64,000 nucleotides of DNA, from positions 2,642,925-2,706,924 of the forward strand of contig JAQFVV010000003.1 of NCBI GenBank assembly GCA_028023455.1, in the 5' to 3' direction. The notes under the pieces are model-generated. The model was not told where the DNA came from and searched no databases. It saw only the letters and a list, made by a program, of their open reading frames with translations. How positions within the stretch are numbered: the stretch's first letter is position 1; the number at the start of each line of letters is the position of its first letter. Below are positions 23,571 through 35,019 of the stretch, one piece after another. Position numbers and translations under genes: made by a program. This stretch comes from Epiperipatus broadwayi. Taxonomy: Eukaryota > Onychophora > Udeonychophora > Euonychophora > Peripatidae.

Positions 23571-25059
23571 TGTGATGGTCTGTGTTTTCCACCACAAGAG
23601 GGGGAATGCATCTAACTATGGTCAGACCTATTGTCCTTGTATAGAATGCCATGAATGAGACAATGAAGTATCTAACCAATGATCATGTCTACCTCCAATG
23701 GGCTAGCTCTAGGTTTACTCATTAAATTCATACACAATTTAGGTTAGTTCATCCACACCTCACACCTCTTTTGTATTCCATCACACCTCAGAATTCAAAT
23801 GCAGGAAGAATGCTCCATTCAGCTCTCTTTAGGGATGTATTTACCTTATATAGCAATTACAATACATCTATAAAGGTTCCAATCATGTAAAGGTTTCATC
23901 CAACCATATTATGATGTAAAATAAAGTATGTGTGTATACATATATATCAGTTAAGAATCAATGAACGAACGGATAAATGACTTTGCCAAACTAGAGACCA
24001 TTTAATTAAAAATCAAGTTAACAATGTTTATTGACTAATAAAGTAAAAATTCAAAAACTTTTTTAACAAAAAAAAATAGTATGTATATGTATGTGGGTGT
24101 CAAATATGTATCTCTACCATATTAATGATTCAATATGTTTATTACTCCAATCCTTGCCGTGATAGGTATACATAATTCCACTATATATTTACAAAGTAAT
24201 TACATAATGCCACTTCATATTTACAAAGTAGATAACAGTAACGAAAAGAAAAATCATTAATTCATCATTACAATGATCTCAAAGCTAACTAACTATTTAA
24301 CAAGTTTATATGAAGGTGTGTGAAATATCTTCATTGTCCAATTCCAACTGTAGATGTTCCATCTTCTTTGAAGATCCCTCTTGACTATGTACAAGTTTTC
24401 TATGGTTGATAGAAAAGAATATTCACACAAGAATATTAGTCATCATACTGAATAAACAAATGTAAACAATCATTAGTTAACAAAAATAAATAAACAAATA
24501 AACAGTACAAAATTCTGTCCTGTAGCAAGTGCATGTCTTAATATGGAATAATATCAAATAAAATCTTACCTTATCCCATATTGTAGTAAGGCTGATGACA
24601 AATAGTAAATATGAGATCACTATGTAGGAGAGTTGATGTAAATTTTATTAAAAAAAATGTCTAACTTAACAACCTTTCTCCCTGCACTTTCTTGATTGCA
24701 ACTATAGTGAACTCTTCCAAGTTGTAGAAATTTAGGTTTCCAAGTGTGGAAGTGCAATAAATAAAAAAATACAGAATTCTACAAATGTATATGTAAAATA
24801 AAATAAAAAATTATATGACAAATTAAGATTTTTTTCATGTTATCATGCATAAGTTTCGTGAATTAGGCAACAAGTGTCTCTTATAGATAAAGTTCATTGC
24901 TATTCCAGTCATTCTTCTATGGAAAATCACACATTATTGGCAGAGACTCCTTGGTGACATATTTGGAATGATGCTATTTTCAACTTCTGTTGTTGTTTTT
25001 TTTTGTATCCATCTAGACATTTAAGACAGAGCATTTGATGTTTTAGCATGCTTTATACA
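23571..25059. other. AT-rich region, possible 5' LTR of element B at its left
   Basis: If the PBS at 23548-23567 is right, the 5' LTR of B would start just to its right, but no matching copy was found near 17 kb. No coding sequence seen. Confidence 0.4.
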
Positions 25060-25189
25060 ATTGAAACTAAACTGAGAGACTGCAAAACTCTCAAGCACTT
25101 ATGACTATTAACATCTAATCAGATCGCAAGCACTGAGACAGAGAACATATGTGCTTGAGAGTTTTGCAGTATCTCAGTTTAGTTTCAAT
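25060..25189. repeat. fold-back element with 39-bp inverted repeats
   Basis: 25060-25098 (ATTGAAACTAAACTGAGAGA...) and 25151-25189 are reverse complements over 39 bases with one mismatch. They are separated by 52 bases. No clear target-site duplication. Most likely a small MITE-like or fold-back repeat. Confidence 0.85.
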
Positions 25190-25802
25190 ACCATCTGTGC
25201 TTTATAAAATAAATATTATTTATACAATTGAGTATTTATACAATTGAATATTAAATCACCATGCTGCCTATGATCAGGGATGATAAAACGTTGGCTCTAT
25301 GACAATATTAAATTAGCCAGAATACATTGTTTTGCAGTTCATAAAAGATCTACATTTTCTTAATTCACTGATTCATATTTAATGATTTTTATACAAACAA
25401 AATATTTCATCATTTATATGTAACTATGTTGATGATCTTCTATTTTTTATTCATATTTAAAGAATAGGGTGGTCCTTTAATTTTAAATGTCTATTTAAAT
25501 CAGTTCAATTATTTTATCTAATTACATGAATTTATTAGAATTCTTTCTGTTTAAATATCGACTATAGTTTCATGTAATTTTGCATTACAACATTCACACA
25601 AATAATTTGGGGTATTTGAATAGCCATCCATGTTCTCTAGAACTTGAACATTCGATTTTCTGATGTTGTTGTTATATAGCTTTTGCATTCTTTTGAATAT
25701 AGTAAAAGATGACGAAATGAACTGGTTTTGTTTTTATATTGGTCTGGATTCCATTTAGTATACTTGCATTTTATTTCCTTTTCCATCACTGTGTGTACCC
25801 CT
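25190..25802. other. AT-rich spacer, no gene seen
   Basis: No recognised coding sequence. A minus-strand frame with several cysteines (YLCECC near 25600) does not match a domain I know. Confidence 0.4.
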
Positions 25803-26255
25803 ATTGTTGCATGTATTATATTGATTATAAGCAAAATAAAATTACATAATAGAATTATGCTTTCATCTTCCACATTTGGTTACCTAGTGACTGATTTGAC
25901 ATTAGATTATTAGTATGTTTACCAAGTCTAAGTTGTGTATATAAAGACATACAATACATTGACATTGAATTTATTATTTGTATACATATATATATTAGTA
26001 TGATTTCTTTAACTAGGATTTTTATCTTTATATTACATAAGTTAAACTAATCTATCATGATATTTCTTTAATATAATGAAAAGTAAACATTTGTTGCATT
26101 TACGTATATGTGTGTGGGTTTATTTGGGTTTATTTACTCTATAAAATGAAAATACATGCTCAACCACCTATTAATTAATTTTCTTTGATTTGGTGGTGAG
26201 AATAAACACAGATTGGATTGTAAGCTATTCTTACAGCATGCTCAGTATATACATT
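25803..26255 (-). repeat. second copy of the 5' segment of the PLE at 16-17 kb
   Basis: Matches 16921-17350 in order: ATTGTTGCATGTATTATATT, GTTTACCAAGTCTAAGT, AACTAGGATTTTTATCTTT, AACATTTGTTGC, then AAATGAAAATACATGCTCAA. The RT part of the element is not present here. Confidence 0.75.
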
Positions 26256-28887
26256 TGTAGTACAAGCTTATTAAGTCACACAATGTATGACTTAATTTTC
26301 TTACAATTACTACTAATTAAATTACCTGCGGCTAAATAACTTTCTCCATTAATCAATAATAGCTCTTTTGTTGGAATGTTTTGTTAAAGTAAAAGAAAGT
26401 CCTTTCCCTGGAGAAGTTTAAAACCTTATATGTGGAATGTCAGGAAATATGCTATTCTTTCACATTATCACACCTATAAAAAAAGCTTGCTGGGTTTATA
26501 TCCATTTAACAAATTGGGTTTGAAGTAAAAGAAGATCATTTTATTTCAACAAAAGTGCTTATTATTAACAACAAAGAAATAGCTCTCACATCAGAAAAAC
26601 ATGCTCTAAGTCTTCAGAAAACTCTCAACAGTTTTAAATTATCTAGGTTGTATGACAAAATATGCCTAATTGGGTCAACAAATCAGAAATGGCATTCATA
26701 TATATATATATATATATATTGTGACCTCCTCTTCGGGTCATCCACCAATCTAAACTCACATTTGGGGCCATAATCCACTTTTATGTCCTTTTCTTTGAAT
26801 GCTGGAATCATATATACAAAACTGGCCACACATTTCATGGCACCAGATCCGCCCTTTGTAACCTATCATACTCTCATTATCAAGACTATAAGCATAAAGA
26901 AACAAAAAGGTTAAACTAATGAAATGATTCCTGTATTGAATAAAACTAGCATGAAACTATAGATCTAAAGAAGATCACAAGGTGATTAATAAAGATAATA
27001 ACTTCTGGTCAAACCAGCTCTAAAATCCACACAAACAAAAGGTGATGAGTTAAATTTGATATTCAGCAAACTAATAAATAACTAATAATTATATCTCTGG
27101 AATGATTATGAAATTAAACTTATAAATGAAATGATAAGTAAATTATGATGTAGATGACTAAATGGATGATGGAAAGAAGTAATAATTAAATAGTGGAATG
27201 AAATGAGTCTAAGAATGAAGAGAAAAGAATGAAGATGTATGAGAATAATGAATGATTAAGATGATGATAGAATAAGAGTTAATGAATAGTTAAGATGATA
27301 AAAGAATAAAAGTTAATGTATGATTAATCAATTATGATAATGAATTAATATCAAATGAGAATGAATAAATACAAGAACGATCAAGATGAAATTGAAGAAC
27401 AATGTTAATGATGGAGACTGAAATCTTAAACTATAAACTAATATGGTATTAAATGGTAAAAAGATAAGCTAAATAAAAATAGGGATTTCAAGCTTGACAC
27501 AACCAGAGTATTTATCATAAAGTCAAAACAAGTTACGCATTTTATGCCAAAAGAAGTAATTTACATCTTAAAGTTTAGTTGACTTTCATAAAACAGTGAA
27601 AGTAATCTAATTCAAGTCCAACTATAATAAATAACTATCTATAAAATTTACTACAAATTCAAATTCTACCTTGAAACTTAACAACTAATTCTTCTCAGGG
27701 TTCAAACACTCAAAGATCATTCTCCAAAATATACTTGGGTCAGTGAGAGGGATTTTACCACTACCCGAATAGAATGCACAAAACAGCTCTCAATATAAAC
27801 TCAAATTAACAACTATATTTAGCAGTTACACATAAACTTTATGAACTCAATAACTCTTATAACTTTAATATTTAAGAAATAGGAATAACTTTTTAATAAC
27901 TAAACATAATAACTTACCAAATTCCTTTTCTTAAATAATTATAAACCATGTGATCAAGATCAGTGAATGATAGCTCTGCGGGTTTAACTAAATCAATTAA
28001 ATCAATATTATGTTTATCTTTTAATATAGTACTTAAAGTAATCTGTACTCCAGGTTAATAATATTTAATTATTATGTGATGATGCATTAGATGTACTCTT
28101 AAGTGATAGGGCTTAACAAAATTATTTTGGTATATTAACCAATAGTTAAATGTACTATATTGGTTGATGATGATTTCAATATATAATCTTCTGATATGTC
28201 GATAGCAATAACAATAATAATGTGTATATGGTGATTAGCAATAAGACTACAGGCAACTAAATAAATTTTTAAACACAACAAACTTTATTTACAATATTTA
28301 CAAATTTCAATTCAGAGACATTGTATGAAATAAAACCAATACATCAAACTAAACTCAGGAATGGAAAAATACTTGGTATCCCATTGACCATATTCTTAGT
28401 CAATATGACCAACTTATACAATGATATTCAGAGTATCACTTATTACTGTTTAGCCTATCTTAAAGAATAAGATAATGAAACCTTATTTAAGCTAAACTCG
28501 CACTTAAATTACAAAAACAACAGTGTATTGAGGACTTTAGGGTATGCACAAATTTTAAATTTAGAATTCAAAAGTTATAAAGTCATGCATTATACTAAAG
28601 CCATTTCTTTTATCAGAATATGATAAGGGCAATTATCATATTCTGCGCAATTAATAATTGATTAAAATTTGAGATGAATAGGTTTGGTGTATTAAAGTAG
28701 GAACAGACATCAAAAGTCAAATACACATATTACTAAACATTACCTATGTCCACAACCTAATTATTGAATACTTAACTGATCTTACCAATCCATTGTCAAA
28801 TCATTATTCGATGAAGATAAATCCACACTGCCCACATGCATTTTTTGCTTTTACATCTACAAGTTCTACAATCATTAATAGATTTTG
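26256..28887. other. AT-rich region without genes; (TA)n at about 26697-26719
   Basis: No coding region recognised. After the (TA)n run there is a less AT-rich patch (TGTGACCTCCTCTTCGGGTC, 26720 onward) that may be a fragment of an unidentified repeat. Confidence 0.4.
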
Positions 28888-28953
28888 GTTTGGTCTGTCT
28901 ATAACTGATGAAGATCCTACAACATCATAAAACACTATTATAATTAGGCAAAC
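28888..28953 (+). ncRNA. weak hammerhead-like fold, probably degenerate
   Basis: CTGATGA at 28905-28911 is followed by GAT...ATC (28913-28915 with 28924-28926) as a 3-bp stem II. Outer pairs TATAA (28900-28904) with TTATA (28938-28942), and GTTTG (28888-28892) with CAAAC (28949-28953), could form stem I. The GAAA box reads TAAAA, so an essential G is missing. Same layout as 32613-32674 but likely inactive or chance. Confidence 0.22.
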
Positions 28954-31845
28954 ACTATAGATAGATCAGTGTTCCTTAATCTAATATTATTTTATCCTTG
29001 CCATTGTATCTTGAAATACTATATTTCACCATACACGGTGGAAAACTAACTCTATAACCTCATGAGGGATTAAACAATAAAAAGGGAGGCTCTATAAAAC
29101 AACATGACAGTTGTATAATAATATGGCTAATTCTCATACCTCTCTATGGGTATACAAGTGTGAGTTTATTCTCATCACAGGAAAATAGAATTCAAACCAT
29201 GGGTATCCTCTTTTGGGATTAATTATGCTAACCACGCATTAATTATTACTCAGTCTCTACCAAACTATCCTCTCATGCAATCAGCAATGGGTGATTCTCC
29301 CTCAGCCCATGTTCAGTATTAATATTAATCTATTTGATGCCATTATATGTAGCATATACTTAACAGCTAAAAGCTATCACAAATCCTTCTCAATACCATA
29401 GCAAGGTAAAACAACACCAACAGTAAAAGTGGAAATATACATATTCCATTTCACAATGCAGACCTATTAATGTATTAATAGACAAACCAAAATATATGTC
29501 AAATGATCATTAATTATTTTAAAATGACAATTATACTTTTGTTAAAGCAGCACAATGCATTTAAGCAATAAAGATCAACCTGCATTTGTACTCAAAGTGG
29601 ACAAGTTCATTCCTATGCAAACTTAAGAAATGAAAAAGGCTTATATCAGTTTTCTTTTTTATATAAGAAAATGATTCGGGCATTATAGTATATCTTTGAC
29701 AAAATATCTGTCTGTCCACCTTTAATAAAATATTAAAATCTGTTTAAAAAAAATACGAGAAATAAATCTCTCTTTCTCTCTGTCTAGATGAACGATATAT
29801 ATAATATCATGTTTTCCCTTAACTGGAAAAATAAAAATACATGTAATAGATGTATATATTTTACATTTTTTTTCTCTTTAACTCAATATATATTTCTTAC
29901 CACAATAAAACATATATGTTTAAAAACAAAATTCTCAAATAACACATGATGTAAGTATTATAAACCAACACAGCAATAATAAAAAAACATAAAAGAATAT
30001 TTTCTTCCATTAAATTTTATCCTATTCGTCCAAGTTATTTCATCCTTGTGAGTTAAAATGATAAGAACTGATATTATGATGAGTAAACACTCCAAATAAT
30101 GCATATATATACTTTATGATTATCCTATTCGATCCTAAATAAGACACTATTTAAGTACTTTTCCAAAGGCAATAAAATAATTTAATGGTTTATTTACCGA
30201 TGTCAATATAGTGAAATTAAATTCCAATGTTTCAAGTGTAGCATAATTAAAATAAGTTTATCCACTTTTCTCTAGATAATTTTCCTTAATAACTTTATAG
30301 GTTATTATAATCTTCAAAACAAACTTTTTAAATACATTTATTGATTTATTCAATATTAACATAGTGAGACAAGATTTAAACGTATCAAATGGAGTATAAC
30401 TAAAATCGGTTTATTTACATTTTAATCCAGATAATTTTCCTTGAAAATGACTTTAGAATTTTATTACAAATTTAACTTTTTAAAATTATTTGATTTTATT
30501 CTTTCCTCCACGGTAATATTTGTAACACTTTAAGTAATTGGGACATTTATCAGACTTTTTTTTTTAAAAAAATCTTATTTATACACATTGCACAGTTAAA
30601 ATTTTAAAAGTAAATATTTATCTAATTACATTTCCATTGGTAAGGTAATAACTGTTTAACAATACTAAGATGAATTTATCCAATTACAAATACAATATCC
30701 TTAGCATTTTGAAGTAATCTGTAATCATTCATTTCTATCATTACACAAGTTTGCACTAAAAACAAAATTTGCAGATGAGTTTTTATTTCTTAATAAGAAT
30801 AAACAATAAATTTATACATTTTCCTTTTACTTTATTAAACTTTAGATGATTTCAAACATGACTTTTTGATTTATTTATTATATATATCATAATACTTTTT
30901 TTCAAAATTATCTTGAATTATTTTTTTTCTTGAGATTTTATTTTATAAACACAATATTGTTCTGCTAGATAATAAGAGTGGCGTGAAATACAAACAAACA
31001 TTATCAGCTCTTTATTTTAACTGTAAATAATTCGTGTGTCATCTTTAAAGAAGAGATTTTAAAAATATGAACAAAATAAAAGCAAAAGCTAACTTTTTCT
31101 TGAATTTTTCTGGGTTTGAAGCAATATTTATGGAAGTAAGTTATGATGCACAGGGTTTCCATTTCCTTTCCAGTATAACTTTTAAGAACCATCAATCGAC
31201 AGAAAATGGTGTTTAAAATGATAGCAAGGTTTGAAGATTTCTATTCCATTATTTTAGATAACAGTATACTATAATCCTTATTCAATTAAATTCCAAATTT
31301 TTCAGCTTTTTCTTTCTTATTTTATAAGAGTAGAATCCAAGTCTGTTGTTTCTAATTCTCTTTTTCTTAATCAGCCCCCCTACAACTTTGTTATTTATTA
31401 TATAGCTTTTATTACAATGCATTGTGGTAACAAATTAACCAATAACCTTAGTGTGAATATATTAATATTACCCCCTCTATCTTCATTTTAAACAACTACT
31501 CACAATATGCAAGGCAGTTTTGGATTCACTACAAAAAAATATGCTTAAGTAATTGACTATAACCATTTATTTTACAAGATTTAATAAATTTATTTCAATT
31601 GCTATTCAACAATAATAAAAATAGCAATATTTATCTCCCAATTAATAATAATACTTATAAAATTATTAATTTATCACTAGTAAAAGCCTACACTGGGTTT
31701 AAAATCTCATCTCCACTCCAGCAGATTTTCTACTGCATCCAGAACAGTCTTTATTTAAAGCCACTTGTTAAGATTTTCATTCCAGATATATTATTATGAT
31801 TTCAAACTTTGGATTATTCAATACAGGGACCTAAATAAAAAGGTC

Positions 31846-31848
<3 letters not shown>
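28954..31848. other. AT-rich region without genes
   Basis: Nothing coding or repeated recognised on either strand; short open frames are low-complexity. Confidence 0.45.

Positions 31849-31878
<30 letters not shown>
31849..31878. repeat. (AT)n microsatellite
   Basis: Uninterrupted AT dinucleotides, followed shortly by a G-rich GGGTGGGGGG patch. Confidence 0.9.
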
Positions 31879-31882
<4 letters not shown>

Positions 31883-32568
31883 ATGGGTGGGGGGAGAATT
31901 TTTTTTTTGAAAGCAACTCACAAAAAGATGAGTTTATTTATTATATCTGTTTCAAAAACATCAGTAATGGGCAAATTTGAACTTTGTGCCCCAACAGATT
32001 CATGTAATTGCTAAATAATAGGGCTTGCTGTAATTTTATAATTTAATTTTTCTTAAGAAGCTAATTGATATCAGACAACTAAGAGAAGATTGAGCACAAC
32101 AATTCCAGCCAACAGACCAAACTGATATTTTTTTATTCACTTGATAATCTATCCAAGAATCTTTAACTTTTAAATCCATTACTCTGCCATTGCGCTAATC
32201 TGTACAGAATATTATTTTTAATTTTCTAAATATAGTTTTTATTTATATAATACACTTATATTTGTATACTTATTATTGAATTCAAAATGGAGTCATTACC
32301 TTAAAATTCAAAATAGAAGGTGCAATCAAACTTTTATTTGTCCACAGTTTTGATAATGAATAAATCACTGGATAGGTTTTAATATGAAAGATTTAAAAAA
32401 GAAATGGAAACAAGCATTGTCATAAAGAATAATAGCTAAATCAATTAAAATAATTCTGGTAAGAATTACAAGTGTGTGTACATGTGTGTATATGTATATA
32501 AGATTACAAAAAAATCAAGTCATGTGTCACATGACTTAATTTAAACAACCTTGTACTATAAATGTTTC
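31879..32568. other. AT-rich spacer
   Basis: No gene seen. A near-palindrome, GTCATGTGTCACATGAC, lies at about 32519-32535. Confidence 0.45.
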
Positions 32569-32713
32569 ATAAAGAGCTCACAAATAATCTAATAATTTTT
32601 AATCTAGTGCTTGAATATTCTAGCACCTCACTGAGGAAGCCAATAGCAGAAACCAATCTGAGTTAGGGATATTCTGCAAAGCTCGTTAAGAGCTTATTTG
32701 CGAACTCTTTATA
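32569..32713. repeat. fold-back element enclosing a hammerhead-like motif
   Basis: TAAAGAGCTCACAAATAA near 32570 and its inverted partner TTATTTGCGAACTCTTTA near 32695-32712 form an imperfect terminal inverted repeat of about 20 bp. The hammerhead-like fold at 32613-32674 lies inside. Confidence 0.65.
32613..32674 (+). ncRNA. candidate type I hammerhead ribozyme (HHR-2)
   Basis: Core: CTGAGGA (32631-32637), GAAA (32649-32652), and UC ending at the predicted cleavage base C32658. Stem I pairs CTCA (32627-32630) with TGAG (32659-32662), CTAG (32620-32623) with TTAG (32663-32666), and GAATATT (32613-32619) with GATATTC (32668-32674), with a CAC bulge and a single G bulge. Stem II is only GC/GC around a CAATA loop, with an A-A mismatch where G-C is usual. 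Stem III is weak (A-U plus C-A mismatch). In this family RNA would cut itself 3' of C32658. Tiny stem III is reported for PLE-type hammerheads. Activity is not shown. Confidence 0.5.
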
Positions 32714-33138
32714 TAACATATGTATATAAGAAATAAATCAATTATATAATGCTAACTGAAAATTAAAATATAGTAAAATCACTACTTCTTAGCAAATAGA
32801 TAAAATTCAGTAGTGCTGTAAAATAAACACTAAGTCTGAATACAACAATATAGATAAAAGGTAATCTCTTATTTATTCACTGCAAAGATGGTACATATAT
32901 TGAAATTCAGGTTAATTTAAAACTGAAAAATAACATATTTCTGTTCCATATACAAAATTAGATTAATTAATAATTATTTAATGCTTTGAAAATTACAAAC
33001 ACAACTATATGAGAAATAATCAATTGTATAATGCCAGCTGAAAATTTAAATATAGTAAAATCATTATTTCCTAATGGACTAAATAAAATACTGAGCAGTG
33101 TTACCTGTGAAACAAATACAAAGTCTGAATAAAAGAGG

Positions 33139-33172
<34 letters not shown>

Positions 33173-33294
33173 ACGTGTGTGTAGAGCCCAGTAATAAACA
33201 AAATATAGAATAATGAGTTATGATCAATCACAGCTAACAATAATATTTGGACCAAAAATAAGTTCATGTAAGTGTGCAGGGGTAATATGAAGAA
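32714..33294. other. AT-rich spacer with (AT)n(GT)n at about 33139-33182
   Basis: A compound microsatellite; no gene recognised. Confidence 0.5.
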
Positions 33295-33390
33295 GCTAAA
33301 TATTGGAGATGGATTGAACTTGGAGAGACCTTCATCCTGCAGTGGATTGATAATAGTTGATAATAATGATGATGATGAATAATGAACAAT
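33295..33390 (+). mobile_element. RTE-like LINE, extreme 3' end (copy 1)
   Basis: GAACTTGGAGAGACCTTCATCC and TGCAGTGGATTGATAAT match the 3' end of the copy at 42806-43165. It ends in a TGATAATAATGATGATGATGA-like tail, as RTE elements usually do. Severely 5'-truncated. Confidence 0.7.
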
Positions 33391-33599
33391 AATAACTAGA
33401 CAAGAAAATAACTGTCTCAACTAATTTTAGATAGAGCAGAAAACAAGTGATTCAAAGAGTTAATTATTATCTAGTATTAATGTATGATCTATTAATACAA
33501 TTTAAAATATAATATTTAGCTGGAATAATCTAAGTCAAAGTCAAATAGAAAGCAATGCTAATGAACAACTCATTAGCCATTTTACTGAGAAATTTTAAC
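33391..33599. other. AT-rich spacer
   Basis: Nothing recognised. Confidence 0.4.
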
Positions 33600-34310
33600 T
33601 GCATTCATTAGAGGGGAAAAAAGAAATTATCAAGAAAATAGATAAGAAGAAAAAACCAATACTTCAAGAAGAAAAAGAAATGATTATTAAAAAAAGTTGA
33701 AAAGAATGTTAAGTAATAAAAATACTAAATAGAATATATGGAAAACATTAGAAAAAAGGCAAAAAAGAGGATGGGAACCAAATAAAAAAAGGAGAGATAT
33801 GATCTAGAAATGGAAAGGAAGGAACTATAGGAAAGAAAAAGAAGAAAAGTATTGAGAAATAAAAAATAAAAAAATGGAAAACTTTGAAAAAATAAAAAGA
33901 TTGTACAATTAAAAAATGATGAAAAAATTGAAGACACTAAAATTGATGGGGATGCCAAAAAATTATTTGCAAAATGAAAATCAAACATTAATAGAATCTA
34001 TTGAGAAAAAATTCCAACAGTATATTGAGGATTGTAGAAATAATAAAGAAACTAAAGAGAAAATAAAAATATAGAAAAATTAATTGAAAAATTACAGAGA
34101 TTTAAACATGTAAGAATGCTGTAAAAGAATTTAAAATTAATTAACGAACCTAAAAAAATGTGAGACTGAAGTCTATTATAAAACTGTTGCAGAAGTTGTT
34201 GAAAAGTTTAAAATAAGCACAAAATTACTGATGAATTTAAAGTTGGTAGTGGGGAACTTAAAATTGGTAATGAATATCAAAAAAATTTATTAGTATAAAA
34301 GAATTAATTT
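33600..34310 (+). pseudogene. possible decayed coding stretch rich in Lys and Glu
   Basis: The plus strand is strongly A/G-rich. In shifting frames it gives coiled-coil-like text such as LQNENQTLIESIEKKFQQYI (near 33970) and EFKVGSGELKIGNEYQKNL (near 34222). This could be the remains of a coiled-coil protein, for example a LINE ORF1 or gag. I do not recognise a family. The minus-strand open frame at 33725-33988 is just the shadow of this composition. Confidence 0.3.
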
Positions 34311-35019
34311 TAATATTTACAATGTACATTTTTTATTTTTATACTTTTGAAAATATTTTTCACTGAAAACTTAATCCATAGTAATCAAAACATGTCAGAT
34401 ATTTCTATATTTTCAGCAGAAATTACAATGGTAACATTATAGAAATAAAAGAATTACAAGTGGTTCAATAAAACCATTCTTCAGATCAATAATGTAAAAA
34501 TCAAATACATAGAATTCTTTTCCTAATCTTTATAAAGTACAGTAACATAAAAAAAAATTTAACTGTAACACTATTTTACTTTGGTGGTAAATAATTAGGT
34601 AGAATAAATGAAATTAAAATTTTAGAAATATGATTTTTTTTTCTACAGTACAGGCTTTTTCATACCTGCATTTATATATGTAATATATAGGGAATTTGGA
34701 CTGACTTTTACATGACCCTCAACCATCCATGCGATCTCATACCACTGATACCCTTGATCACATGCATGTCAAAAAATAAATAATCACCAATATATGTATT
34801 TCATGCTAAACCAGAACTTGTCAATTGGTCCAGATTATCATCTCCACACATATATACAATCAAAACTCAGCTTATATTAAGATAGCCAATTTTCATACTT
34901 TAATGGTCAGTCTTGAAATCACTCCATCCCACAACTTTTCAGCCATCCATTTCATTGAAAATCTGAAAATGGAATCCTCAAAGCCCGCCTTAGTGCCAAC
35001 CTTCTCATCCTATTCATGT
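34311..35019. other. spacer before element C
   Basis: No known domain. The region 34690-35019 is less AT-rich and might be an unidentified repeat or diverged sequence. A 65-codon open frame at 34825-35022 has no recognisable motif. Confidence 0.35.

Noticed and set aside
32967-33420. Minus-strand frames with His/Thr and Tyr/Ile repeats
   Set aside because: Produced by translation of the (AT)n(GT)n microsatellite.
33725-33988. Hydrophobic minus-strand frame rich in Phe, Leu and Ser, like a membrane protein
   Set aside because: It is the complement of an A/G-rich tract, so poly-Phe/Leu/Ser text is expected from composition.
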